Assembly (NCBI GenBank): GCA_944325315.1
Contig: CALVAA010000013.1
Coordinates: forward strand, 1 to 51,702
DNA from: Candidatus Gastranaerophilales bacterium
Lineage (GTDB): Bacteria; Cyanobacteriota; Vampirovibrionia; Gastranaerophilales; Gastranaerophilaceae
DNA: 51,702 nt
Reading direction: 5' to 3'
A program made the position numbers and the translations under genes. The notes below the pieces were generated by a model. That model did no database searches. It was not told where the DNA came from and saw only the letters and a list, made by a program, of their open reading frames with translations. Below, piece by piece: positions 43,921 through 51,601 of the stretch. Each line of letters starts with the position of its first letter. Position 1 is the first letter of the stretch.

Positions 43921-44799
43921 ATGAAAAAAATATTTTTAATATTAAAAGAATATATTCAAAGTTTAATTAAAAGCATAATCAGAGATGATTTTGCCAATGC
44001 TGCAGGTGAAATGGCATATATGACAGCTCTTGGCATGTTTCCTTTTATGCTTTTATCTATGGCTGTTTTTGGCTGGCTCGGAAAAACGTTTTTTATAAAT
44101 AAAATTATATTCGGATTGTCTCTAATTGCTCCTCAGGGAGTAATTGATTTGATTAATGATGTATTAGCTGAGGTTGTAATTTTTAAAAGCGGCAAACTAA
44201 TGGCAATAGGCGGCTTTTTTGTTACTGTTTTTCTTGCATCTAACGCTATAGCAGTGATTATAAAAGGATTAAACCGGGCAAACAATGTAGCTGAAAACAG
44301 AAGTTTTATAAAAGTCAGATTTCTTGCTATTCTTATGGTTTTTGTAAACACATTTTTTCTTTTTATCAGTATAAACTTAATTGTCTTAGGAAAAGTAATT
44401 CTGAATTTCATAGGAGCTTATCTGTCAATTCCGACACACATTATAGACACAATTCTTATAGTACGTTGGCCTATTGCATTTTTAATGCTTTTTTTACTTG
44501 CTTCAATCAATTACTATGTACTTCCGGCAAGAGATTTCAGCGCAAAAAGAAAAAGTGTTATTCCGGGAGCATTGTTTTTTTGCATTTTTTGGTTGTTAGG
44601 CTCTTGGGCTTTTTCTCTTTATGTTAATGCCTTGGGCACATATAACAAGGTTTATGGCACTATCGGTATTTTTGCAATTTTAATGGTGTGGTTGTATTAT
44701 TCTTCAATTATTCTTTTAATTGGAGGACAAGTTAATAATCAAACTTTAAGAAAACTCATTATACTTGAAAAAAAGAAGCAAAAATTGGAGAATAAATGA
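43921..44799 (+). CDS. YihY/BrkB-family inner-membrane protein
   Basis: The protein has about six membrane helices and the family hallmarks AAGEMAYMTALGMFPFMLLSMAVFGWLG near the N-terminus, GLNRANNV in the middle and VYGTIGIFAILMVWLYYSSIILLIGGQVN near the end. Function in the family is unsettled; the old ribonuclease BN label was a mistake. The start lies two bases after the nrnA stop, and its stop overlaps nagZ by four bases (ATGA). Confidence 0.9.
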   Translation: MKKIFLILKEYIQSLIKSIIRDDFANAAGEMAYMTALGMFPFMLLSMAVFGWLGKTFFINKIIFGLSLIAPQGVIDLINDVLAEVVIFKSGKLMAIGGFFVTVFLASNAIAVIIKGLNRANNVAENRSFIKVRFLAILMVFVNTFFLFISINLIVLGKVILNFIGAYLSIPTHIIDTILIVRWPIAFLMLFLLASINYYVLPARDFSAKRKSVIPGALFFCIFWLLGSWAFSLYVNALGTYNKVYGTIGIFAILMVWLYYSSIILLIGGQVNNQTLRKLIILEKKKQKLENK

Positions 44800-45848
44800 A
44801 AAAAGTCCTATTTATATTACTTTTTTTGGCAATGTTTTGTCCTGATATAAAAGCAAATAATTTGGACTCTAAAATTGCCCAAATGATTATTGTCGGTTTC
44901 GAAGGAGACAGCATACATTCCCCCGGATTCAAAAAAATATTAAACCAGATTGAAAACAATGAAATATCCGGTGTTATAATTTTTACAAAAAATATCAAGT
45001 CAAAAAAAGATTTAATTGAAATGAATAAAAAAATATTGTCTAAAGCAAAAATAACGCCCTTTATTGCTATAGATAATGAAGGCGGATATGTTCAAAGGTA
45101 CGATTTTATAGACTCTAAAAGCGCAAAAGAAGTTTCAAAACTGGATATAGATTCAATAAAACAAGAGTATTCCAAAATGGCACAATTAGAAAAAGAACTT
45201 AAAATAAACTTTAATTTTGCACCCTGCGTTGATTTGGAACTTGAAAAAAATTCAATAATATCTAAAAGCGAAAGAAGTTACGGGAATGAACCGGAAAAAG
45301 TAGTAGAAATTGCTAAAATTTTTATTTCTGAACACAACAAAAGAAAAATAATAACATCAATAAAACACTTTCCCGGCCACGGTTCAACAAAAGGCGATAC
45401 TCACAAAGGCTTTGTTGATGCGACAAATACTTTTTCCGATAAAGAACTTATACCTTACTTTAAACTTTCAAAATCGGATAAATTAAACACTGTTATGGTT
45501 TCGCATATATTTAATTCTGATTTCGATAAAAATTACCCTGCAAGTCTTTCTAAAAGCACAATCGATTTTTTAAAAAACCGGATTAATTATCAAGGTTTGA
45601 TAGTTTCGGATGATTATGACATGGGGGCAATAAGAAAAAATTACACTCTAAGACAGATTGTTGTAAATTCAATTAATTCAGGTGTTAATATTATGCTTTT
45701 TTCTAATAATATTGACAAAAAAGACAAAAACCTTGCTTTAAAAATAAGGAAAATTATAAAAGAAGAAATCAAAAAAGGAACAATTAAAGAAGAAGCCATT
45801 GAGGATTCTTATAAAAAAATTATTGAATTAAAAAAGAACCTTGAATAA
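44796..45848 (+). CDS. nagZ: Glycoside hydrolase family 3 beta-N-acetylhexosaminidase
   Basis: A signal peptide (MKKVLFILLFLAMFCPDIKA) means this NagZ-like enzyme is exported, unlike cytosolic E. coli NagZ. The catalytic His/Asp motif KHFPGHGSTKGDTHKG and the nucleophile region GLIVSDDYDMGAI are intact, and AIDNEGGYVQR marks the substrate pocket. It cleaves GlcNAc from peptidoglycan fragments. It ends an operon with nrnA and yihY-like, converging on flagellin A. Confidence 0.93.
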   Translation: MKKVLFILLFLAMFCPDIKANNLDSKIAQMIIVGFEGDSIHSPGFKKILNQIENNEISGVIIFTKNIKSKKDLIEMNKKILSKAKITPFIAIDNEGGYVQRYDFIDSKSAKEVSKLDIDSIKQEYSKMAQLEKELKINFNFAPCVDLELEKNSIISKSERSYGNEPEKVVEIAKIFISEHNKRKIITSIKHFPGHGSTKGDTHKGFVDATNTFSDKELIPYFKLSKSDKLNTVMVSHIFNSDFDKNYPASLSKSTIDFLKNRINYQGLIVSDDYDMGAIRKNYTLRQIVVNSINSGVNIMLFSNNIDKKDKNLALKIRKIIKEEIKKGTIKEEAIEDSYKKIIELKKNLE

Positions 45849-45855
45849 AAAAAAG

Positions 45856-45877
45856 GGGTTAAACAAATGTTTAACCC
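45856..45877 (-). terminator. Terminator of flagellin A
   Basis: GGGTTAAAC and GTTTAACCC form a 9-bp perfect stem with a four-base loop. On the minus strand it is followed by CTTTTTTTTTATTC, a strong T run. It stops the flagellin transcript, 35 bases after its stop. Confidence 0.9.
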
Positions 45878-45880
45878 ACT

Positions 45881-45903
45881 TGTATTGCCATCACCAGTTA
45901 GAT
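45881..45903 (-). promoter_or_regulatory. Conserved 3' UTR element shared by both flagellin genes, copy A
   Basis: A 23-base stretch, read on the minus strand from ATCTAACTGG to GGCAATACA, is identical to 49408-49430 behind flagellin B. The flanks between stop codon and element differ, so it was retained by selection or conversion. It precedes the terminator hairpin. No internal hairpin is obvious; protein or small-RNA contact is possible. Confidence 0.7.
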
Positions 45904-45912
45904 TCTTGTATA

Positions 45913-46761
45913 CTATATTAAACTTAGTGCGATGCTTGGTGCTTGATTTGCTTGTGTCAAAAGTGAAGTTGACACTTGTTGAAGTATCTGCTGTTGGGTA
46001 AAGCTTGATGCCTCAGAAGCAATATCAGCATCTGTAATAATAGATTTAGCACTTGATAAATTTTCATACTGAATTTCAAGAGTATCCAATGCTGAATCAA
46101 GACGGTTTTGTGCTGAACCAATCAATGACTTTCTTGAAGTAATGTTATCAAGACCTTCGTCTAATTTTTCGATTGCATCTGCCATACCGGCTTTATCAAG
46201 CCCTGTAAGACTGAAGTTTTGCAAAGTTGTTAAAGTTGAAAATTTAACACTTTCGAAAATTTCTTTACCTGCAGCAATTGTGTTATCTTCCGTTGAGTTA
46301 GCTCCAACCTGGAATGTAACACCTTCAGCTTGCAAAGTAGCATCTTCAAACAAGCTCAATTGAGAATATTTAGAAGAATCCGAAACACGGTTAATTTCTT
46401 CTAAACGTTCACCAACTTCATCTTGCATTGCTTGAATTTCTTCTGCGGAATAAGTACCGTTTTTTGCTTGCAGAGTCAAATCACGGATTCTTGATAAGTT
46501 TTCTTGTACAACATCCAAGTTACCTTCAGCTGTAGCAAGCATAGCATTACCGTTTTGTACGTTGTTTTGGGCAATTTTGTTACCGTTTAACTGCACCTGC
46601 ATACGAGCCGAAATTACAGTACCTGCCGCATCGTCTTTAGCTGAATTTACTTTCAAACCTGAAGACATGCGCTCCATGGCTTGGGAAATTCCGCTTGTTG
46701 CATTAGACAAAAGACCTTGGATTTTAATAGAATCCACATTAGTGTTAATAACTACTGACAT
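45913..46761 (-). CDS. fliC: Flagellin A (short, D0/D1 only)
   Basis: The 282-residue protein has the N-terminal flagellin signature (VVINTNVDSIKIQ, AMERMSSGLKVNSAKDDAAG), the DLTLQAKNGTYSAEEIQAMQDEVGERLEEINR core and the C-terminal FTQQQILQQVSTSLLTQANQAPSIALSLI. No variable D2/D3 domain is present. AAAGGAG lies eight bases before the ATG. From residue about 83 to the end the protein is identical to flagellin B; the nucleotide identity there is 601 of 602. The leader forms a branched hairpin. The filament subunit is exported by the flagellar type III system. Confidence 0.97.
   Translation of the reverse strand: MSVVINTNVDSIKIQGLLSNATSGISQAMERMSSGLKVNSAKDDAAGTVISARMQVQLNGNKIAQNNVQNGNAMLATAEGNLDVVQENLSRIRDLTLQAKNGTYSAEEIQAMQDEVGERLEEINRVSDSSKYSQLSLFEDATLQAEGVTFQVGANSTEDNTIAAGKEIFESVKFSTLTTLQNFSLTGLDKAGMADAIEKLDEGLDNITSRKSLIGSAQNRLDSALDTLEIQYENLSSAKSIITDADIASEASSFTQQQILQQVSTSLLTQANQAPSIALSLI
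45914..46515 (-). repeat. 602-bp inverted repeat, copy in flagellin A
   Basis: This stretch, read on the minus strand, equals 48790-49391 on the plus strand except for one base (AAT versus AAC, both Asn). It covers the last 200 codons of each flagellin gene. The 2.27-kb interval holds both 5' flagellin parts and dnaB. Confidence 0.95.
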
Positions 46762-46784
46762 TTTTAATACTCCTTTATTATCTT

Positions 46785-46833
46785 GACTGCAAATTCAGGC
46801 AAAACACTTGCCTTAATTGTCATCCATGCAGTC
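46785..46833 (-). promoter_or_regulatory. Structured 5' leader of flagellin A
   Basis: On the minus strand, GACTGCA (46827-46833) pairs with TGCAGTC (46785-46791), and between them AGGCAA pairs with TTGCCT. GCATGGATG within the outer arm resembles the CsrA consensus ACARGGATGT. The ribosome site lies 12-18 bases downstream of the outer arm. There is no T run, so it is a leader fold, not a terminator. Confidence 0.6.
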
Positions 46834-46920
46834 TATATCCTTAACACTGCTAATATATAATTTTTTCAGTAGTCTTAGAATTAAAAGAAAGTAGAAACTA
46901 TGTCATACTTTTGTATAAAA

Positions 46921-46944
46921 AACCCTTGAAAATATTCAAGGGTT
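46921..46944 (-). terminator. Terminator of dnaB
   Basis: AACCCTTGAA and TTCAAGGGTT form a 10-bp perfect stem with an AATA loop, directly behind the dnaB stop; on the minus strand it is followed by TTTTTTATAC. Confidence 0.9.
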
Positions 46945-48309
46945 TTACATTTCAACAACCGGTTTCATTTTGTTTTTAAATTTAGTAGTAGCACCAAAAA
47001 ACAGCAAATCTATACTTCCTACAGGGCCGTTACGTTGTTTTGCTATAATTATGGAGGCTTTATTTTTTAACTCCGGATTTTCTTTATCGTAATATTCTTC
47101 TCTATGCACAAACATTACAACATCTGCATCTTGTTCAATTGCACCCGATTCCCTTAAATCTGAAAGCATTGGGCGTTTGTCGGTTCTATCTTCAACTTTA
47201 CGGGATAATTGAGAAAGAGCAATGACAGGAACATTAAGCTCTCTTGCAAGAGACTTTAGCCCTCTTGAAATTCCTGATATAGCCTGATTTCTATCCATAG
47301 TTGCTTTGTCTTCAATCAACTGGAGATAATCTATTATAATTAATCCCAAATCCGGATACTTTGTCTTGATTCTTCTGGCTTTTGCTCTTATATCGGATAA
47401 TGTTACTCCGGATGAATCATCTATTAAAATTGGAGCTTCGTGGAGTTTGTTCATAACGTCAGCTATTTTTTCCCACTCATTTGCATTCAATTCTCCGGTT
47501 CTTGCTCTTTGAGCATCAATTTCGGCTTCTGAGCATAAAATACGTTGCGTTAATTGCGTAGCCGACATTTCAAGAGAAAAAATCATGACGGGAACTTTTT
47601 GTTCTATTCCTATATTTTGGGCAATATTCAGCGCAAAAGCGGTTTTCCCCATAGAAGGACGTGCTGCAAGTATAATTAAATCAGACTTTTGAAACCCTGC
47701 AAGCATAGCATCCAAGTCATAAAAACCACTGGGAACACCGGTATATGAACCCTTATTGTTATATCTGAATTCCAATTGTTCAACGGTTTCCATCAACAAA
47801 TTTGTTATAAGCTGAACATCTTGCGATGTTTTTTGTTGGGCAATTTCAAAAATTGTCTTCTCTGCTATTTCCAATGAAACATTTGCTTCAGGATTTTTAA
47901 AAACTTCTTCTATTATAACAGAACCTGCGTTAATAAGTTTTCTTTTTAGAGCATTTTCTTTAATTATTTCAGCATAGTATTCAATATTTGATGACAAAAC
48001 CGTATCCAGACCTAATTCACCTAAGTATTCCACACCCCCTATATCATCAAGCTTGTTTCTCGATTTAAAATACTCAGCCAAAGAAAGCCCGTCCGTAGGC
48101 TTATTTTGATTATAGAGAGTAAAGATAGCTTCATAAATAAGTTTATTTTTAGGAGAATAGAAAAAATCCGCATCTAAAATTTCGACTACCTTGTTCATAC
48201 TTTCAGGGTTGATTAAAATTGAACCTAAAACAGCAGCCTCTGCTTCAAGATTGTGAGGAGGAACGTGTTTTATCGGAGTTGTTGTTTTTGCCGGAGCTTT
48301 AAAAGCCAT
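46945..48309 (-). CDS. dnaB: Replicative DNA helicase DnaB
   Basis: DnaB unwinds DNA at the replication fork. The N-terminal helical domain (PHNLEAEAAVLGSILINPESM) is followed by the RecA-like core: Walker A AARPSMGKTAFALN, FSLEMSATQLTQRIL, Walker B IIDYLQLIE, and SQLSRKVEDRTDKRPMLSDLRESGAIEQDADVVMFVHREEYY. Normal length (454). AAGGAAAC precedes the ATG. Its setting between two outward-facing flagellin genes is unusual; no inserted intein is seen. Confidence 0.97.
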   Translation of the reverse strand: MAFKAPAKTTTPIKHVPPHNLEAEAAVLGSILINPESMNKVVEILDADFFYSPKNKLIYEAIFTLYNQNKPTDGLSLAEYFKSRNKLDDIGGVEYLGELGLDTVLSSNIEYYAEIIKENALKRKLINAGSVIIEEVFKNPEANVSLEIAEKTIFEIAQQKTSQDVQLITNLLMETVEQLEFRYNNKGSYTGVPSGFYDLDAMLAGFQKSDLIILAARPSMGKTAFALNIAQNIGIEQKVPVMIFSLEMSATQLTQRILCSEAEIDAQRARTGELNANEWEKIADVMNKLHEAPILIDDSSGVTLSDIRAKARRIKTKYPDLGLIIIDYLQLIEDKATMDRNQAISGISRGLKSLARELNVPVIALSQLSRKVEDRTDKRPMLSDLRESGAIEQDADVVMFVHREEYYDKENPELKNKASIIIAKQRNGPVGSIDLLFFGATTKFKNKMKPVVEM

Positions 48310-48407
48310 TTTCTGTTTCCTTACGTTAAATATTATCTTATCACAAACACTATACTTTGGTTAGACAAATTACAGACTTTTTTATAATTCTTTAAACAGC
48401 CAAAAAA

Positions 48408-48543
48408 TATTAATATAACAGTATCAAAAGGGTTAAGCCAAACCCAAAAGCACAAGGTTAGATAAGATATTGCCATTTATTATTTAACCACCGGATAGAA
48501 GAGGCATTTAAGGATAAATGCAAAAAAGTAAAGGAGTATTGTC
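48408..48543 (+). promoter_or_regulatory. Leader and upstream region of flagellin B, with AGGA-loop hairpin
   Basis: GCATTTA (48504-48510) and TAAATGC (48515-48521) form a 7-bp stem whose loop is exactly AGGA, the classical layout of a CsrA/RsmA site. The ribosome site AAGGAG (48531-48536) offers a second GGA ten bases on. A further small hairpin (GGGTT/AACCC) lies near 48430-48445. TTTAAA and TATAAC elements occur near 48400-48420; no FliA-type GCCGATAA is found. Confidence 0.55.
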
Positions 48544-49392
48544 ATGGCTGTAGTTATCAACACAAATGTAGATTCAATTAAAATTCAACACAATTTAACA
48601 AATGCAACAAGCAAACTGTCAACTGCTATGGAGCGTATGTCAACAGGCTTAAAGGTTCTAACCGCAAAAGATGACGCAGCGGGAACTGTAATTGCGGCAC
48701 GTATGCAGGTTCAACTAGACGGTAATAAAATCGCCCAAAACAACGTACAAAACGGTAATGCTATGCTTGCAACAGCAGAAGGACATCTTGATGTTGTACA
48801 AGAAAACTTATCAAGAATCCGTGATTTGACTCTGCAAGCAAAAAACGGTACTTATTCCGCAGAAGAAATTCAAGCAATGCAAGATGAAGTTGGTGAACGT
48901 TTAGAAGAAATTAACCGTGTTTCGGATTCTTCTAAATATTCTCAATTGAGCTTGTTTGAAGATGCTACTTTGCAAGCTGAAGGTGTTACATTCCAGGTTG
49001 GAGCTAACTCAACGGAAGATAACACAATTGCTGCAGGTAAAGAAATTTTCGAAAGTGTTAAATTTTCAACTTTAACAACTTTGCAAAACTTCAGTCTTAC
49101 AGGGCTTGATAAAGCCGGTATGGCAGATGCAATCGAAAAATTAGACGAAGGTCTTGATAACATTACTTCAAGAAAGTCATTGATTGGTTCAGCACAAAAC
49201 CGTCTTGATTCAGCATTGGATACTCTTGAAATTCAGTATGAAAATTTATCAAGTGCTAAATCTATTATTACAGATGCTGATATTGCTTCTGAGGCATCAA
49301 GCTTTACCCAACAGCAGATACTTCAACAAGTGTCAACTTCACTTTTGACACAAGCAAACCAAGCACCAAGCATCGCACTAAGTTTAATATAA
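48544..49392 (+). CDS. fliC: Flagellin B (short, D0/D1 only)
   Basis: This is the paralogue of flagellin A, also 282 residues. The first 82 residues differ at about 15 places (for instance QHNLTNATSKLSTAMERMST versus QGLLSNATSGISQAMERMSS in A); the remaining 200 are identical. Both ends needed for filament packing are intact. AAAGGAGT lies 8 bases before the ATG. Its 3' UTR shares a 23-base element with flagellin A but ends at a different terminator hairpin. Confidence 0.97.
   Translation: MAVVINTNVDSIKIQHNLTNATSKLSTAMERMSTGLKVLTAKDDAAGTVIAARMQVQLDGNKIAQNNVQNGNAMLATAEGHLDVVQENLSRIRDLTLQAKNGTYSAEEIQAMQDEVGERLEEINRVSDSSKYSQLSLFEDATLQAEGVTFQVGANSTEDNTIAAGKEIFESVKFSTLTTLQNFSLTGLDKAGMADAIEKLDEGLDNITSRKSLIGSAQNRLDSALDTLEIQYENLSSAKSIITDADIASEASSFTQQQILQQVSTSLLTQANQAPSIALSLI
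48790..49391 (+). repeat. 602-bp inverted repeat, copy in flagellin B
   Basis: Partner of 45914-46515, opposite orientation, one mismatch. Identity stops abruptly at both ends, which is typical of a gene-conversion tract. Confidence 0.95.
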
Positions 49393-49407
49393 TAGGCAAG
49401 AAAAAAT

Positions 49408-49430
49408 ATCTAACTGGTGATGGCAATACA
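49408..49430 (+). promoter_or_regulatory. Conserved 3' UTR element, copy B
   Basis: It is identical in 23 bases to 45881-45903 (from ATCTAACTGG to GGCAATACA). It lies 16 bases after the stop, directly before the terminator stem. Confidence 0.7.
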
Positions 49431-49432
49431 GT

Positions 49433-49459
49433 GGGTCGATTATATCGACCCTTTTTTTT
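49433..49459 (+). terminator. Terminator of flagellin B
   Basis: GGGTCGAT and ATCGACCC form an 8-bp stem with a TAT loop, followed by eight T. The stem sequence differs from that behind flagellin A. Confidence 0.9.
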
Positions 49460-49521
49460 ATATTCAAACATAGAAAAATGGAGTATAAATACTCCATAGA
49501 CACAAAAACATAATCAAACTT

Positions 49522-49806
49522 TTATTTGCAAACACATTTATCGACATCCAGCGTTTTTCCTGCCGGACAGCCAAGATCACACACAATACATCTTCTTCCT
49601 GTTTCACACATTAAACAGTGAACATTATATTCTGCAGTACAATCCGTTTTTACGGTTTTAAGATTTTGATCTGCAAAAGAAGTATATTCTTCACTCATTA
49701 ATCTTCTTGTAAAGATTGGTGCAAAGGCAGCAAGAACACAGCTTACAATAACAAGTAAAAACATAAGCTCCAATAAAGAAAAACCTGATTTTAAATTTCT
49801 TTTCAT
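49522..49806 (-). CDS. Cys-rich prepilin-like protein
   Basis: A class III prepilin leader is clear: MKRNLKSG with cleavage before FSLLELMFLL, Glu at mature position 5 (E13), then a hydrophobic helix to about residue 31. The short 60-residue globular part has eight Cys (C56, C64, C67, C73, C76, C80, C91, C93) including two CxxC pairs, unusual for a pilin. Disulphide-stabilised or metal-binding structure is possible. No pilus assembly genes adjoin it; the CpaE/CpaF-like pair lies 20 kb away. No ribosome site is evident. Confidence 0.82.
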   Translation of the reverse strand: MKRNLKSGFSLLELMFLLVIVSCVLAAFAPIFTRRLMSEEYTSFADQNLKTVKTDCTAEYNVHCLMCETGRRCIVCDLGCPAGKTLDVDKCVCK

Positions 49807-49994
49807 TTTTTATAGTCTTCGTTTTTTGTGTTCTGATTAATTTTTTAGCCTATATTATTTTAATTCCCAAATAATTACAATAAAAACGCTTAATAAAATA
49901 ATATAATTATATAAAATAAAAATCAACAGTATTCATCTACACTATATGGTGTATTTAGACAATAACCGTTCTGTTTTAGATTCAAACATTTGTG

Positions 49995-50000
49995 TATAAT
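49995..50000 (+). promoter_or_regulatory. -10 box of a leaderless promoter for nanE
   Basis: A perfect TATAAT ends six bases before the ATG at 50007. No Shine-Dalgarno and no clear -35 are present. Confidence 0.65.
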
Positions 50001-50006
50001 TAAGCT

Positions 50007-50705
50007 ATGGATACTTTAAAAAAAATAAAAAACAATATAATAATTTCACTGCAAGCAATGGAAAATGAGCCTTTATATAATGAAAATTGCATTGTTTTAA
50101 TTGCAAAAAGCCTTATAGAATTAGGCGGAATAAATGCCTTAAGACTTGCAGGAAAAAGAGACATTTTAAATATCAAAAAACTTTTTCCGAATGTTACGGT
50201 AATTGGAATCACAAAACCAAAAGTAATCCCTTCAAATTATAAAGAAGTGGTTTATATTACTCCGACTGTTAAAGACTGCAAAGAAATAATAGAAGCAGGA
50301 GCAGATATTGTTGCTTTTGACGGAACATTAAGAAAAAGACCAAACAGTGAAAAGCTTGAAGACCTGATAAATTTTGTTAAATCCAACAACAAACTTGCCA
50401 TGGCCGATATTTCAAACTTTGAAGAAGCAAAAAACGCAGTAAAACTCGGGTGTGATATAGTCTCAACAACTCTTTCAGGCTACACAACAGAAACACAACA
50501 AAAACCGGACACTCCGGATTTCGAACTTGTCGAGGAAATAAAAACCAATTTAGACATCTTTACTATTCTTGAAGGAAAAATATGGGAAAAAGCGGAAGCT
50601 TCTTTTGCTTTTAAAAAAGGGGCTGATGCCATTGTTATAGGCTCAGCTGTTACAAGACCGCAGTTAATTGCAAAAAGATTCCTGGAAGTTTTAAAGGAGA
50701 TATAA
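50007..50705 (+). CDS. nanE: N-acetylmannosamine-6-phosphate 2-epimerase
   Basis: NanE converts ManNAc-6-P to GlcNAc-6-P in sialic-acid and amino-sugar breakdown. The TIM-barrel pattern includes GGINALRLAGKRDI, VTVIGITKPKVIP, GADIVAFDGTLRKRP, LAMADISNFEEAKNAVKLGCDIVSTTLSGYT and GADAIVIGSAVTRPQLIAKRF. The length of 232 residues is normal. It overlaps the ROK gene start in TAATG. No nanA lyase is in the window. Confidence 0.93.
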   Translation: MDTLKKIKNNIIISLQAMENEPLYNENCIVLIAKSLIELGGINALRLAGKRDILNIKKLFPNVTVIGITKPKVIPSNYKEVVYITPTVKDCKEIIEAGADIVAFDGTLRKRPNSEKLEDLINFVKSNNKLAMADISNFEEAKNAVKLGCDIVSTTLSGYTTETQQKPDTPDFELVEEIKTNLDIFTILEGKIWEKAEASFAFKKGADAIVIGSAVTRPQLIAKRFLEVLKEI

Positions 50706-51577
50706 TGAACAGAGCTTTTGGAATAGATATCGGGGGAACAAAAATATCTTGCGCTTTGATAGATAATAACGGAAATATAAAAAGCGAAGTTGAAAAAATT
50801 CAAACCCCTAAAACAAAAGAAGAAATAGTTGAGGCACTCAAAGGGTTAATATTAAAATACGAAAATGAAGTTGAATTTATTGCAATTGCAACAGCGGGCG
50901 CAGTGAACAATCAAAACAATGCGGTTATTGGCTCAACCGCAAATCTCCCAAAAGGTTATAAAGATATTAATTTTCAGTCATTGAGCACAAAAAAGGTCTT
51001 TATTGAAAACGATGCCAACTGTTCGGCTTGGGCAGAATATAGAATAGGGTCTTCTAAAGGCTATAAAAATTCTATAATGCTAACTTTAGGAACAGGTGTA
51101 GGCGGAGGAATAATAATCGACGGTAAACTTTTAAAAGGAAAAAGCGGCGCAGCAGGAGAAATGCATTTTGCTATGATGCGTAACAAAAAAAGAAGTTGCA
51201 CCTGCGGAAGTTTTGATTGTTTTGAAGCTTATGCGAGCGGAAATGGGCTAAAAAGAACAGCGGCGGAAATATTAAAAGATAATAGCATAACTACATATAA
51301 TATAATTGAATTAGCATCAAAACAAAACAAAGACGCTATTTTAGCGCTTGAAACCTGGCAAAACGATATTGCGCTCGGAATATTAGGTCTTTCTAACTTG
51401 TTTGACCCTGATTGTTTTGTGTTATCGGGTTCAATGGGAAAATTTGTTGATGCGTATAAAATTGAACAGTTTGTAAATTCTAAAACAGTAGCTATGCCAA
51501 CCAAAATATTCCATGCAATTACCGATAATTATAGCGGAATGATTGGTGCTGTTTTATTAGGAAACGAAACACTTTAA
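50705..51577 (+). CDS. ROK-family sugar kinase, likely N-acetylmannosamine kinase or glucokinase
   Basis: GIDIGGTKISCALID is the N-terminal phosphate-binding motif; IENDANCSAWAEYRIG carries the catalytic Asp; LGTGVGGGIIIDGKLLKG is the ATP loop; and EMHFAMMRNKKRSCTCGSFDCFEAYAS is the zinc-binding ROK signature. Coupling with nanE (TAATG) suggests a ManNAc kinase (NanK role), but ROK proteins also phosphorylate glucose or GlcNAc. AAGGAGATA precedes the ATG. Confidence 0.9.
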   Translation: MNRAFGIDIGGTKISCALIDNNGNIKSEVEKIQTPKTKEEIVEALKGLILKYENEVEFIAIATAGAVNNQNNAVIGSTANLPKGYKDINFQSLSTKKVFIENDANCSAWAEYRIGSSKGYKNSIMLTLGTGVGGGIIIDGKLLKGKSGAAGEMHFAMMRNKKRSCTCGSFDCFEAYASGNGLKRTAAEILKDNSITTYNIIELASKQNKDAILALETWQNDIALGILGLSNLFDPDCFVLSGSMGKFVDAYKIEQFVNSKTVAMPTKIFHAITDNYSGMIGAVLLGNETL

Positions 51578-51601
51578 TTCACATTGTATACCATAACACC
51601 A

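Noticed and set aside
46142..46363. Antisense frames of 73 codons inside both flagellin genes (also 48942-49163)
   Set aside because: They are identical in both copies only because the underlying 602 bp are identical; no start signals or independent support.
46762..48543. FliA-type promoters (TAAA, 15 bases, GCCGATAA) before the flagellins
   Set aside because: No site with both boxes was found by eye; CCGGATAG at 48491-48498 lacks a matching -35.
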